The notes: generated by a model from the sequence alone, not told the origin. A stretch of DNA of 64,000 bases from Palsa-504 sp963819785 (GCA_963819785.1 CAWFXW010000026.1:62001-126000); one strand, 5' to 3'; positions 15,653-23,645 are shown, counted from the first letter of the stretch. A program made the numbers and translations.

Positions 15653-16890
15653 GTAGTGAACTGGCAGGGCAGGCGCTTGATGCCGTTGATGAAGCTGGAC
15701 AGCAGGCGGTCGGGCTCGCCGGCGGTGATGTCGGGGACGCGGGTCATCAGCTCGCGCAGCATCACGGTGAGCTCGCGGCGGGCCAGGTGCGCGCCCAGGC
15801 AGTAGTGCGGTCCGGGTGCGCCGAAGCCGACGTGCGGGTTCGGCACGCGGGTGATGTCGAAGCGGTCGGGGTCGCTGAACACCGCCTCGTCGCGGTTGGC
15901 CGAGTAGTAGAACAGCACCGTCTTGTCGCCCTCGCGGTAGTCATGCCCGTTCATGGTGTAGTCCCTGGTCAGGGTCCGCCGCATGAACAGGACGGGCGAG
16001 GAGTAGCGGACGATCTCCTCGACCGCCCCTTCGAGGCGCCCTTCGAGGTCGGCGAGGAGCAGGGCACGCTGCTCCGGGTGCTCGGTGAACAGCATCAGCC
16101 CGTGCGAGAGCGCGTTGCGGGTGGTTTCGTTGCCCGCCACCACCAGGAGGATGAAGAAGGACGCGAGTTCGGCGGTGGTGAGCTGCTCCCCGTCGATGTT
16201 GGCGGTCACCAGGGCGGAGACCAGGTCGTCGGCGGGTGCCTGCGCGCGGGTGGCGGCCAGGCCGGTGAGCAGGTCGGCGAGGGCCTGCCCGGCGCCGAGG
16301 ACCTGGAGCACCGCCTGGTCGAGGTCCTCGCTGAGGAACTCGGGGTCGGCTCCGGACAAGATGATGTTGGTGTTGGCCAGGACCATCTGGTACTGATCGT
16401 CCGGGATGCCCATCATGTCGCAGATGATCTTCAGCGGGAGCTTCGCCGCGATGTTCGCGACGAAATCGCACGGGCCCGCGGCCAGCAGGTCGTCGACCAT
16501 CTCGGCGGCCGCGCGCTGCACGTCGTCGGTGAATTTCGCGATCAGCCGCGGGCTGAACGCCCGGGAGACGATCCTGCGCAGCCGCGTGTGCCGGGGATTG
16601 TCCATGTTGATCATCGAGCCGAAGTACTCGTTGAACTCCACCGGCAGGTCGGGGATGCTGGTGGCGCCCTTCGCCGAGCTGAACACCTCCGGGTGCTTGC
16701 TCGCCTCCACCACGTCGGCGTAGCTGACCAGGGCGTAGTAACCCGGACCCGGCTCGGCGAAGGGGGTCTCGGGTTCGGCGAAGAACAGCGGCTGCTGCCG
16801 GACCCGGAGCAGGGCGAAAGCGGCGGCCCGGTCGGGCAGCGGCAGACCCCAGAACTCGGTAGCCGACAGGTCGATCCCGGCAATTGTCAT
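15649..16890 (-). CDS. Cytochrome P450 (CYP125/142/124-like)
   Basis: 413 residues of a soluble bacterial P450: the oxygen-activation helix motif AGNETTRN, the ExxR-containing EEIVRYSSPV, and the haem-binding loop GFGAPGPHYCLGAHLAR with the axial Cys. MINMDNPRHTRLRRIVSRAF and the C-terminal NGIKRLPCQF resemble the actinobacterial CYP125/CYP142/CYP124 group, whose members oxidise steroid side chains or branched lipids. No ferredoxin or reductase gene is adjacent. It starts 146 bases upstream of the PotA-like gene on the same strand. The substrate is not deducible. Confidence 0.9.
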   Translation of the reverse strand: MTIAGIDLSATEFWGLPLPDRAAAFALLRVRQQPLFFAEPETPFAEPGPGYYALVSYADVVEASKHPEVFSSAKGATSIPDLPVEFNEYFGSMINMDNPRHTRLRRIVSRAFSPRLIAKFTDDVQRAAAEMVDDLLAAGPCDFVANIAAKLPLKIICDMMGIPDDQYQMVLANTNIILSGADPEFLSEDLDQAVLQVLGAGQALADLLTGLAATRAQAPADDLVSALVTANIDGEQLTTAELASFFILLVVAGNETTRNALSHGLMLFTEHPEQRALLLADLEGRLEGAVEEIVRYSSPVLFMRRTLTRDYTMNGHDYREGDKTVLFYYSANRDEAVFSDPDRFDITRVPNPHVGFGAPGPHYCLGAHLARRELTVMLRELMTRVPDITAGEPDRLLSSFINGIKRLPCQFTT

Positions 16891-16972
16891 GACCCGCGCC
16901 TTCCGTGAGAACTGGTTCTACTTCAGCACGGCTCACGGCGCGGTGGCTAGCCGCACGTTCCGGGGGCTAGGG

Positions 16973-17053
16973 CTAGCGGCGTTCGGCCTTCTTGAGCCTG
17001 ACCAAGACCGTCACGATGAGCAGCAGCAACACACCCGCGATAAGCCAGTCCAT
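16973..17053 (-). CDS. 26-residue single-span membrane peptide
   Basis: A short frame encodes MDWLIAGVLLLLIVTVLV and then RLKKAERR: one hydrophobic helix of about 16-18 residues followed by a strongly basic tail, so the N-terminus should face outwards. CATAAT lies exactly six bases before the ATG, the leaderless-promoter pattern seen at other genes in this window. It sits alone between recQ and the P450 gene. Such tiny membrane proteins often regulate a transporter or envelope enzyme; no partner is evident. Confidence 0.55.
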   Translation of the reverse strand: MDWLIAGVLLLLIVTVLVRLKKAERR

Positions 17054-17117
17054 GCCTTGATTATGCGGTCCGCTCGTTACAGGGGTGTTACCAGCGTGAT
17101 CCCTGCTCGTTTCGGCC

Positions 17118-19289
17118 TCAGCCGGTGGTGACGGCGAGGACTAGCGGGAGGACGGCGGGGGCGCCGGCCTCGCGGAGCTGCCTGGCCGCGACGGTCATGG
17201 TCCAGCCGGTCTCGATGCGGTCGTCGATGAGCAGGAGCGGACCGTCGGACTGGCCGAGTGCCTCGCGGAGGTCGTCCGGGACGGTGAGCGCCTGCCACAG
17301 CGAGCGCAGCCGCTGGGCGCTGTTATGGCGGCGCGGGCCGGGCCCGTCGGGGCTGGCGTAGCCGAGCGAGCCGAGGTAAGGCAGCCTGCCGAGCTGCGCG
17401 ATCCGCTGGCCGAGACTGGCTATCAGCACGGGCCTGGTGCGCGACGGCATGGTGACAATGCCGGCCGGGCGCTGGCTCCAGTCCCAGGCGGCCAGGACTT
17501 TGACCACCGCGTCGGTGAGCTGGTCGGTGGCCGGCCCGTCGGGCGCCTCGTCGGCGAGCAGCACCCGCAGCGTGGTTCCCCAGCCGAGGTCGGTGAGACG
17601 GCCGAGTGCGCGGCCCGGCTCGGCCGTGCGGTCCGCGGGGATCTTGCCGGAGACGCCGGAGATTCCCAGGTCCTTCAGGCCCGGCGGCCACATCCGCCGT
17701 GGCTCGACCTCGACCCCGGGGCGGAGCAGTCGCTCCCGGGCCGCGTCCGCGCCGGCCCGCGGGACCTCGGTGTCCGGCTCCCGGCCGGTGCAGTTGTCGC
17801 AGCGGCCGCAGCGGGCCGCCTCCGGGTCGTCGAGCTCGCGGCGCAGGTACTGCATCCGGCAGGCATCGGTCGCCTGATAGGCCAGCATGGACTGCTGTTC
17901 GCGGAGCCGCTCCTGCGCGACCCGCTGGTACCGCTCTTCGTCGTAGGTCCACGGCTGGCCGGTGGCCTCCCAGCCGCCGCCGGTGCGGCGTACCGCGCCG
18001 TCGACGTCGAGCACCTTGAGCATGGACTCCAGCCGGCCCCGGGACAGGTCGACACGGGTCTCCAGCGCGGTGGTGGACAGCGGCCGGCCCGCTTGGGCGA
18101 GCGCGGTGAGCGCCGCCCGGACCTGGTGCTCGGGCGGGAACGCGAGCGACGCGAAGTACGCCCAGATGTCCCGGTCCTCGCGACCGGGCAGCAGGATCAC
18201 CTCCGCGTCGGCCACGGCCCGGCCGGCCCGGCCGATCTGCTGGTAGTAGGCGACCGGGGACTGCGGTGCACCAAGGTGCACCACGAACCCCAGGTCGGGC
18301 TTGTCGAAACCCATGCCCAGCGCGCTGGTCGCCACCAGCGCCTTGACCCGGTTGGCGAGCAGGTCGTCCTCGGCCTGCAGCCGCTGCGCCTGGTCGTCGC
18401 GGCCGCTGTACGCGGCGACGTCGATGCGCTGGTCCCGGAGGAACGCCGCCGTCTCGTAGGCCGCGGCGACCGTCAGCGTGTAGACGATCCCCGATCCGGG
18501 CAAGCCGCCGTCGGCGAGCCGGGCCGCCAGCCAGGCGAGCCGCTGGTGGGCGGTCGGCAGGCTCACCACCGCGAGGTGCAGCGACTCCCGGTCCAGCGGG
18601 CCGCGCAGGACGAGTACGTCGCTTTGGCCTTGGTGTTGGCCTTGGCCTGCGCTGAGCTGCTCGGCGACGTCGCGGGTGACCCGGGCGTTCGCGGTCGCGG
18701 TGGTGGCCAGGACCGGGATTCCCGGCGGAAGAGCCTGCAGCAGCGTGCGGATCCGCCGGTAGTCGGGGCGGAAGTCGTGGCCCCAGTCGGAGATGCAGTG
18801 TGCCTCGTCGATCACGATCAGGCCCGCGGCGGCGGTCAGCTTCGGCAGCACCTGGTCGCGGAAGCCAGGATTGTTCAGGCGTTCGGGGCTGACCAGCAGC
18901 ACGTCGGCCTGGCCGTCCGCGACCTCCGCGTAGACCTGGTCCCATTCCTCGCTGTTGGCGGAGTTGATCGTGCGCGCGCGGATCCCGGCCCGGCCCGCCG
19001 CCTCGATCTGGTTGCGCATCAGCGCCAGCAGCGGTGACACGATCACCGTCGGCCCCGCACCGCGCGCCCGCAGCAGCGCCGTCGCGACGAAGTACACCGC
19101 CGACTTCCCCCACCCGGTGCGCTGCACCACCAGCGCCCGGCGCCGGGAGGCGACCAGGGCGCTGATCGCCGTCCACTGGTCGTCGCGCAGCCGTGCGTGG
19201 TCGCCGGCCAGGGCGCGCAAGTGCCGTTCGGCCTCGTCGCGCAGGCCCTGGTCGTTCGGCTCCGGTACCGGTCGGTCGGTGTCGGTCAC
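17118..19289 (-). CDS. recQ: RecQ-family DNA helicase with C-terminal phosphoribosyltransferase-like domain
   Basis: 723 residues. The helicase core has RTGWGKSAVYF (Walker A), SPLLALMRNQ, DEAHCISDWGHDFRPDYRRI (the RecQ DEAH and aromatic loop), TATANARV, and in the second lobe YSGRDDQAQR, ATSALGMGFDKPDL and YYQQIGRAGR. A RecQ zinc site follows (CRMQYL...CGRCDNC). Instead of an HRDC domain the last ~200 residues end in GPLLLIDDRIETGWTMTVAA, a PRPP-loop-like motif of phosphoribosyltransferases, as in some actinobacterial RecQ-like helicases. It unwinds DNA 3'-5' in repair or restart. The GTG start at 19289 is preceded by GAAGG. Two operator-like palindromes lie 66-120 bases upstream. Confidence 0.9.
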   Translation of the reverse strand: MTDTDRPVPEPNDQGLRDEAERHLRALAGDHARLRDDQWTAISALVASRRRALVVQRTGWGKSAVYFVATALLRARGAGPTVIVSPLLALMRNQIEAAGRAGIRARTINSANSEEWDQVYAEVADGQADVLLVSPERLNNPGFRDQVLPKLTAAAGLIVIDEAHCISDWGHDFRPDYRRIRTLLQALPPGIPVLATTATANARVTRDVAEQLSAGQGQHQGQSDVLVLRGPLDRESLHLAVVSLPTAHQRLAWLAARLADGGLPGSGIVYTLTVAAAYETAAFLRDQRIDVAAYSGRDDQAQRLQAEDDLLANRVKALVATSALGMGFDKPDLGFVVHLGAPQSPVAYYQQIGRAGRAVADAEVILLPGREDRDIWAYFASLAFPPEHQVRAALTALAQAGRPLSTTALETRVDLSRGRLESMLKVLDVDGAVRRTGGGWEATGQPWTYDEERYQRVAQERLREQQSMLAYQATDACRMQYLRRELDDPEAARCGRCDNCTGREPDTEVPRAGADAARERLLRPGVEVEPRRMWPPGLKDLGISGVSGKIPADRTAEPGRALGRLTDLGWGTTLRVLLADEAPDGPATDQLTDAVVKVLAAWDWSQRPAGIVTMPSRTRPVLIASLGQRIAQLGRLPYLGSLGYASPDGPGPRRHNSAQRLRSLWQALTVPDDLREALGQSDGPLLLIDDRIETGWTMTVAARQLREAGAPAVLPLVLAVTTG

Positions 19290-19354
19290 GCCTTCATTGG
19301 TATCAGGCGGTTACGACATCCGGTTGGGCGGCGGAACCTTCTGCCCGGCTGCAA

Positions 19355-19408
19355 GGTGGTGAAACCCGGGTTTCACCACCCTAGAACGTAGTGAAAGTCC
19401 GGTTTCAT
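19355..19408. promoter_or_regulatory. Pair of operator-like palindromes upstream of recQ
   Basis: A perfect 26-bp palindrome (half-site GGTGGTGAAACCC, 19355-19380) is followed by a weaker copy (GTGAAAGTCCGGTTTCAT, 19391-19408). Their centres are 32 bp apart, about three helical turns. They lie between the divergent recQ and LLM-remnant/Nudix starts, so they are more likely a repressor or activator site than a terminator. No regulator gene is adjacent. Confidence 0.6.
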
Positions 19409-19458
19409 CTCATTCAGCGACCGGCTGCCGTTCCTCGGCGTGGTTGTCATGGGAGGGC

Positions 19459-19515
19459 TGGAGCCACGGACCGTTCGGCCGAAAAATTACGGGGAGAGGC
19501 GGGGCGGGCGGTCAG
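19459..19515. repeat. Dispersed ~55-bp element, copy C
   Basis: The third copy of the element at 8401 and 15593: ACGGACCGTTCGG, AAAAA, TTACGGGGAG and a GC-rich end in GTCAG. It lies in the intergenic space before the LLM remnant. Confidence 0.5.
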
Positions 19516-19554
19516 GGACGCAGTCAGAACTGGCCTCGGGCCTAGGCTGAGCGC

Positions 19555-19641
19555 ATGGACACCGGCGTAGCGATCTTCCCGACCCATGACGCCATCGCGC
19601 CCGCCGAGGCGGCCGTCGCGGAATTCCGCGGCGAGTCATGA
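19555..19641 (+). pseudogene. Remnant of a luciferase-like (F420-type) monooxygenase gene
   Basis: A 28-codon frame starts MDTGVAIFPTHDAIAPAEAA, which is the typical N-terminus of actinobacterial LLM-class F420-dependent oxidoreductases, then runs out after AVAEFRGES to a stop. The remaining ~250 residues are gone. It still has TAGGCT six bases before its ATG and its stop overlaps the Nudix start (ATGA), so a deletion appears to have fused the old promoter and start region to the Nudix gene, which it may now drive by translational coupling. Confidence 0.55.
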
Positions 19642-20102
19642 CCGAGCCCAGGCTGCGCCTGGCCGGGCGGGTGATCGTGCTCGACCCCGATGACCGCGTC
19701 CTGCTGTTCCGGTACGACGACCCGCCGCCCAACGGGCGGCACTGGGGCACGCCCGGTGGCGGGCTGAACGAGGGGGAGAGCTACGTGGCGGCCGCCGGGC
19801 GGGAACTGACCGAGGAAACCGGCTGGACCGACGTGGTGCTCGGCACCAAGGTCTATGAGTGGACACGGGCCATGGGAGATCGCCAGGGCCTGTTCCGGCA
19901 GCACGAGCAGTTCTTCACCGGCCGGGTAAAGGACGCGCGCCGCCCGCTCGGCGAGGTGGCGGCCATGCACGCCTCGGACGGGATCGCCGCATGGCGGTGG
20001 TGGGAACTGGCCGAGCTTGATGCCACCGCGGAGTCGATCCTCCCTCCCGGGCTGGCGGACCTGATCAGGGGCGGACGCGGGAAGCCCGGCCCGCCCGGTT
20101 AG
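19638..20102 (+). CDS. Nudix hydrolase
   Basis: 154 residues with a complete Nudix box: GGGLNEGESYVAAAGRELTE followed by ETG, matching G-x5-E-x7-RE-x2-EE-x-G. The N-terminal strand LRLAGRVIVLDPDDRVLLFRYD and the Trp-rich C-terminal part are typical of small NUDIX pyrophosphatases acting on nucleoside diphosphate derivatives. It starts four bases before the end of the LLM remnant frame. A HAD hydrolase gene follows after nine bases but has its own leaderless-type promoter (TAGGCT at 20100-20105). The substrate is not predictable. Confidence 0.88.
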   Translation: MTEPRLRLAGRVIVLDPDDRVLLFRYDDPPPNGRHWGTPGGGLNEGESYVAAAGRELTEETGWTDVVLGTKVYEWTRAMGDRQGLFRQHEQFFTGRVKDARRPLGEVAAMHASDGIAAWRWWELAELDATAESILPPGLADLIRGGRGKPGPPG

Positions 20103-20111
20103 GCTGATGGC

Positions 20112-20807
20112 GTGGCCGAGCGGGAAGCATGCCTGGTTGACGTCTATGACACGCTTCTGAGCTGCGATTTCGTGGCCCACGGGGCCGAGCTGCCGCTCCT
20201 GGCCGGGCTCTCGATGCAGACCTGGGGTGAGGGATACCGCCAGGTCGGGCGGGCGTTCGGCGTCGGCCAGCTGACCAAGGCCGCGGGGTTCGAGCGGATC
20301 CTGCGCGACGCCGGCGTCGAACCGCGTCCGGATCTGGTGCGGGCGCTGGTGAACAAGGATCGCGAGCTGCTCCTGCGGTCCGCGCGGCTATACGAGGACG
20401 CCCTGCCGTTCCTGCGGGACGTCAGGGCCCGCGGAATCAAGATCGCCATCGTGAGCAACTGCTCGGAGCACACGCGCGAGCTGCTGGAGAGCAACGGCAT
20501 CGCGGAGCTTGCCGACTCGCTGATCCTGTCGTGCGAGGTCGGCGCGGAGAAGCCCGCGGCGGAGATCTTCGGCCACGCGCTGGAGCAGCTCGGCGTGCCG
20601 GCCGGGCGCGCCCTGTTCGTCGATGACCAGCCCTCATACTGCGCGGGCGCCGCGGACCTGGGCATCGCCGCGGTGCAGATCGTACGGGGCGAGGTGGACG
20701 GGAAGGTGCCTGCGCCCGGTGCGACGGTGGTCCGGTCGCTGACCGAGGTGGCCGCGATGCTCGGGGCGTCAGCGGGTGCGGACCAGGGTGTCGAACAGGT
20801 GGGTTAG
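20112..20807 (+). CDS. HAD-superfamily hydrolase
   Basis: 231 residues with HAD motifs in order: DVYDTLL (nucleophile Asp and acid/base Asp), IAIVSNCSEHTRE (motif II), EVGAEKPAAEIF (motif III Lys) and FVDDQPSYCAGA (motif IV acidic pair). The cap between motifs I and II is helical, as in subfamily IA phosphatases such as phosphoglycolate phosphatases and haloacid dehalogenases. The GTG start lacks a ribosome site and sits six bases after TAGGCT. The likely activity is a small-molecule phosphatase; substrate unknown. Confidence 0.87.
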   Translation: MAEREACLVDVYDTLLSCDFVAHGAELPLLAGLSMQTWGEGYRQVGRAFGVGQLTKAAGFERILRDAGVEPRPDLVRALVNKDRELLLRSARLYEDALPFLRDVRARGIKIAIVSNCSEHTRELLESNGIAELADSLILSCEVGAEKPAAEIFGHALEQLGVPAGRALFVDDQPSYCAGAADLGIAAVQIVRGEVDGKVPAPGATVVRSLTEVAAMLGASAGADQGVEQVG

Positions 20808-20818
20808 CTCGGTATCGC

Positions 20819-21787
20819 TCACAGTGCGGACGGCAGCCCGAAGGCGGGGAACAGCTCCGCGTTGAACACCGTCACCTCGGCGATCTGGCCTTCCTGGATA
20901 CGCATGACGTCGAGCTTGAACGCCCGGAACCTGGTGTCGCCCGGCCTGCGCAGGTAGCCCGCCCCGGCCGGCATCCGGTTGGCCGCGACCGGGAGGACCC
21001 GCCAGTCGCCCATCTCGGCCGCGTCGGCCATAAGCGTCCTGATCGCGTCCCGCCCGTCGAAGGACACCGGATGGGGCGGCATGGTGATCCGGATGTCCCG
21101 GCCGGCCAGCGCGATGGCCGCCTGCGCGTCGAGCCGTTCGTGGGCGGCGATGAACTGCTCGAGCAGTTCCCGCTCCTGCGTGGTCGGCTCGTGCACGGAC
21201 CAGTCGGCGCGGCGCGGCGGCAGGTGCGACGCCATCGCCGTCCGGGCACGCTGCAGGGCGCTGTTGGCCGCGGCAACGCTCGTGCCGAGCGCGGAGGCGG
21301 TCTCGCTGGCCGGCCAGCCCAGCACGTCGCGGGCGATCAGCGCGGCGCGCTGGCGGGGCGGCAGGACCTGCAGCGCGGCCAGGAAGGCCAGCGAGATCGT
21401 CTCCCGCCGGATGGCGACCGCCTCGGGCTGCTCGTCGGCCGGCGCGGCCTGGTCGAGCAGCACGTCCGGGTACGGCTGGATCCACGGCACCTCGGGATGG
21501 GGGCGCGTCCCGGTGGCGCGCCGCGAGCTACGGCGGAGCATGTCCAGGCAGACGTTCGTCGCGATGCGGTACAGCCAGGCCCGGAACTGCGAGCCGCCCT
21601 CGAATCCCGACTCGAATCCCGACCGGCCGCGCCAGGCGTTCAGGAACGTCTCCTGCACGGCGTCCTCGGCCTCGTCGAACGAGGCGAGCATCCGGTAGCA
21701 GTGCACGTGGAGCTCGCGCCGGTGGCGTTCGGTCAGCGTGGTGAACGCGGCCTCATCGGTGGCCACGACCTGGTCAGCCGGATTCAT
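20819..21787 (-). CDS. ECF sigma factor, SigG-type, with SnoaL-like C-terminal domain
   Basis: 322 residues. Sigma region 2 is visible as TTLTERHRRELHVHCYRMLA and EDAVQETFLNAWRG with WLYRIATNVCLDMLRR; region 4 as LQVLPPRQRAALIARDVLGW and GTSVAAANSALQRARTAM. The last ~120 residues form a SnoaL/NTF2-like domain (LLEQFIAAHERLDAQAAIAL...AEVTVFNAELFPAFGLP), which regulates activity in SigG (TIGR02960-type) and related ECF groups. No anti-sigma gene is adjacent, in keeping with that group. The ATG at 21787 overlaps the stop of the glyoxalase gene, so the two are coupled. Confidence 0.9.
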   Translation of the reverse strand: MNPADQVVATDEAAFTTLTERHRRELHVHCYRMLASFDEAEDAVQETFLNAWRGRSGFESGFEGGSQFRAWLYRIATNVCLDMLRRSSRRATGTRPHPEVPWIQPYPDVLLDQAAPADEQPEAVAIRRETISLAFLAALQVLPPRQRAALIARDVLGWPASETASALGTSVAAANSALQRARTAMASHLPPRRADWSVHEPTTQERELLEQFIAAHERLDAQAAIALAGRDIRITMPPHPVSFDGRDAIRTLMADAAEMGDWRVLPVAANRMPAGAGYLRRPGDTRFRAFKLDVMRIQEGQIAEVTVFNAELFPAFGLPSAL

Positions 21788-22218
21788 GCCCCGGCCTGGC
21801 CCCGTCCGCCGCTCCGGTCGACTTCCTGCAGGACCCAGATGTTGCCGTCCGGGTCCGCGAAGTCGGCGAACGACTGGTAGTTCGCCCGGTCCGGGTGCGG
21901 GCCGTCGGCCCACGTCCCGTCCTGCGGGTGACGGATCTCGCTGACGCCGATACCGCGTTCGGTCAGCTCGGCCCGGGCGGCCACGATGTCCGACACGACC
22001 AGGTGCAGGCCTTGCGCGGCGCCCGGCGCGGCCGAGGTGATCCCGGTGCCGAACCCGATCGCGCACTGTGAGCCGGGCGGCACCACCTGGACCACCCGCT
22101 GATCCGGTCCGATGGGCGTGTCGACGATGAGGACGAAGCCCGCCTGCTCGAGGTAGAACTTCTTGGCGCGGTCCACGTCCGCGACGGGGATCAGCACCAG
22201 TTCCAGCTTGTAATCCAT
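21784..22218 (-). CDS. Glyoxalase/bleomycin-resistance (VOC) family protein
   Basis: 144 residues of the vicinal oxygen chelate fold: MDYKLELVLIPVADVDRAKK, FYLEQAGFVLIVD, then a second half with GLHLVVSDIVAARAELTERG and DFADPDGNIWVLQEV, the usual paired beta-alpha-beta-beta-beta modules with metal-site residues. The start is placed at the ATG at 22218, which has GGGAG at proper spacing; upstream in-frame ATGs are poorer. Its stop overlaps the sigma factor start. A VOC protein coupled to a SigG-type sigma factor is a common actinobacterial arrangement; it may sense or detoxify a small molecule. Confidence 0.87.
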   Translation of the reverse strand: MDYKLELVLIPVADVDRAKKFYLEQAGFVLIVDTPIGPDQRVVQVVPPGSQCAIGFGTGITSAAPGAAQGLHLVVSDIVAARAELTERGIGVSEIRHPQDGTWADGPHPDRANYQSFADFADPDGNIWVLQEVDRSGGRGQAGA

Positions 22219-22246
22219 GTCAGTCATCTCCCAGGTAGGCATCTGC

Positions 22247-22606
22247 TCACCTGTGAAACGGCATCCGGCGGCGGAACTCATCGGTGCCGCGATGAGACGT
22301 CACAGGTCGAACTCGCGCTCGCCTGTCCTCGGGGACCAGGTTGGCGTAGGCGGGATGTTCGGCGATCCAGCGCCGCACGTACGGGCAGTAGGGCAGGACG
22401 GCCAGGTGGCGTTCCCGGGCCGAGTCGAGGCTGGCCTGGACGAGGCGCCCGGCCAGGCCGTGGCCGCGGAACCGCGGGTCGGTCTCGGTGTGCAGGAACG
22501 CGATCACGCCGTCGCGCAGGTGGTACTGGACGGATCCGGCGAGCTGGCCATCGGCCCGGATCTCGTATTGCGCCTGTTCTGGATGGTCGGTGACCGCCAC
22601 GTCCAT
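22247..22606 (-). CDS. GNAT-type N-acetyltransferase (YidJ-like)
   Basis: 119 residues matching the short GNAT family PF14542: YEIRADGQLAGSVQYHLRDG, FLHTETDPRFRGHGLAGRLV (acetyl-CoA binding RxxGxG/A motif) and a C-terminal LPYCPYVRRWIAEHPAYANL. These proteins are minimal acyltransferases of unknown substrate. It ends 28 bases before the glyoxalase start on the same strand and may share its transcript. The C-terminal ~25 residues (VRPVTSHRGTDEFRRRMPFHR) extend beyond the usual end and could be a lost-stop extension. Confidence 0.85.
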   Translation of the reverse strand: MDVAVTDHPEQAQYEIRADGQLAGSVQYHLRDGVIAFLHTETDPRFRGHGLAGRLVQASLDSARERHLAVLPYCPYVRRWIAEHPAYANLVPEDRRARVRPVTSHRGTDEFRRRMPFHR

Positions 22607-22630
22607 GCGCCCAGGATAACGGGATCAAGC

Positions 22631-22951
22631 TCAGGCTTCCCGGGCGAAGGCCAGGGCCTCGCGGGCCAGCGGCGGCCAGCCCAGGTCCGACTCGGGGTCC
22701 AGGCTGAACCATTCCTTCATCGGAGTGCCCTTGTTGGCGTCGAACCGCACCCCGTGGCCTTCGGCCACGAGCTCGTCGACGCGTTTACGGGGCAGCTTGA
22801 CCACAAGCCGGCCGCGGACGAACATCGCGAAGATCTTCCTGCGGTACCGGAGCGCGCCCCGGCCGAACCCGCTGCCGCCCGGCGGCGGCAGCACGTCGTC
22901 CTCGCCGAGGAACTCCTCGATCAGGTCTTCGTAGCGCTGTTCCGGCGTCAT
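22631..22951 (-). CDS. TfoX N-terminal domain-like protein
   Basis: 106 residues. The segment RYRRKIFAMFVRGRLVVKLP, then KRVDELVAEG and EWFSLDPESDLGWPPLAREA, match the TfoX N-terminal/MmcQ-YjbR-like fold common as stand-alone proteins in actinobacteria. The N-terminus (YEDLIEEFLGEDDVLPPPGG) is acidic. No enzymatic motif is visible and the role is unknown. It is separated by 24 bases from the GNAT gene and by 17 bases from the sortase gene, all on the minus strand. Confidence 0.75.
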   Translation of the reverse strand: MTPEQRYEDLIEEFLGEDDVLPPPGGSGFGRGALRYRRKIFAMFVRGRLVVKLPRKRVDELVAEGHGVRFDANKGTPMKEWFSLDPESDLGWPPLAREALAFAREA

Positions 22952-22968
22952 GCCTCAAGGATGGCGCC

Positions 22969-23643
22969 TCAGCTGACCTCGGTGGCGTAGACGACGATGT
23001 TGCTCAGGTAGTGGCCAGTAGCGTAGTCGAAGGTTCCGTCGCAGGTGATGAGGCGCAGTTCCGGATCGGGAACCGCGCCGTACACGGCCTGGGTCGGGAA
23101 GTGGTCCTTCTGGTATTGCTGGACCGAGGTCACCTGGAACTCGACCAGGGTCCCGTCCGCGCGCTTGACGTAGATCTTGTCCCCGCGGGTCAGCGTGTTG
23201 AGCCGGTAGAACACCGCGGGGCCGTTGGTCGTGTCGATGTGTCCCACGATGATGGCCGAGCCGATGGCGCCCGGCCGGGGGCTGCCCGTGTACCAGCCCG
23301 CAACCGAGGCCATGCCCAAGGGCGGTACCTGCAGCTCGCCGTCCGATTTCAGGCCCAGGGTCATCAGGTTGGTCTGCACGCCGATCAGCGGGATGGTCAG
23401 CGAGACCGGGGCCGCGACCGGCTTGGGCGCCGCCGACTGCGACACGGCGACGATCGGGCCGGTCGGCGCGGGGAACGCCCCCACGATCGGGCCGGTCGGC
23501 GCGGGCACCGCCCCCACGCCGAGCGCCGCCGGGCGCAAGACGGGGGTCGAGTGCCGCGTCAGCAGGAGACCGGTGGTGGCGCCGGCGATAACGACGAGGC
23601 CGGCCGCGAGCGCGAGCGCCGCGGCCGGCCGACGGTTTGGCAT
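22969..23643 (-). CDS. Class F sortase
   Basis: 224 residues. An N-terminal membrane anchor (ALALAAGLVVIAGATTGLLL) is followed by a Pro/Ala linker with a duplicated APTGPIVG unit, then the sortase barrel: IPLIGVQTNLMTLGL, VAGWYTGSPRPGAIGSAIIV with GHIDT (catalytic His), and LITCDG (catalytic Cys). The C-terminal FDYATGHYLSNIVVYA lacks an obvious Arg where class F enzymes usually have one, so activity should be checked. It begins two bases after the stop of the DUF4397 gene, its likely partner or substrate in the cell envelope. Confidence 0.88.
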   Translation of the reverse strand: MPNRRPAAALALAAGLVVIAGATTGLLLTRHSTPVLRPAALGVGAVPAPTGPIVGAFPAPTGPIVAVSQSAAPKPVAAPVSLTIPLIGVQTNLMTLGLKSDGELQVPPLGMASVAGWYTGSPRPGAIGSAIIVGHIDTTNGPAVFYRLNTLTRGDKIYVKRADGTLVEFQVTSVQQYQKDHFPTQAVYGAVPDPELRLITCDGTFDYATGHYLSNIVVYATEVS

Positions 23644-23645
23644 CG

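Noticed and set aside
19355..19380. Perfect palindrome as an intrinsic terminator
   Set aside because: It lies between divergent genes with no transcript expected to end there, and has no U-tract.
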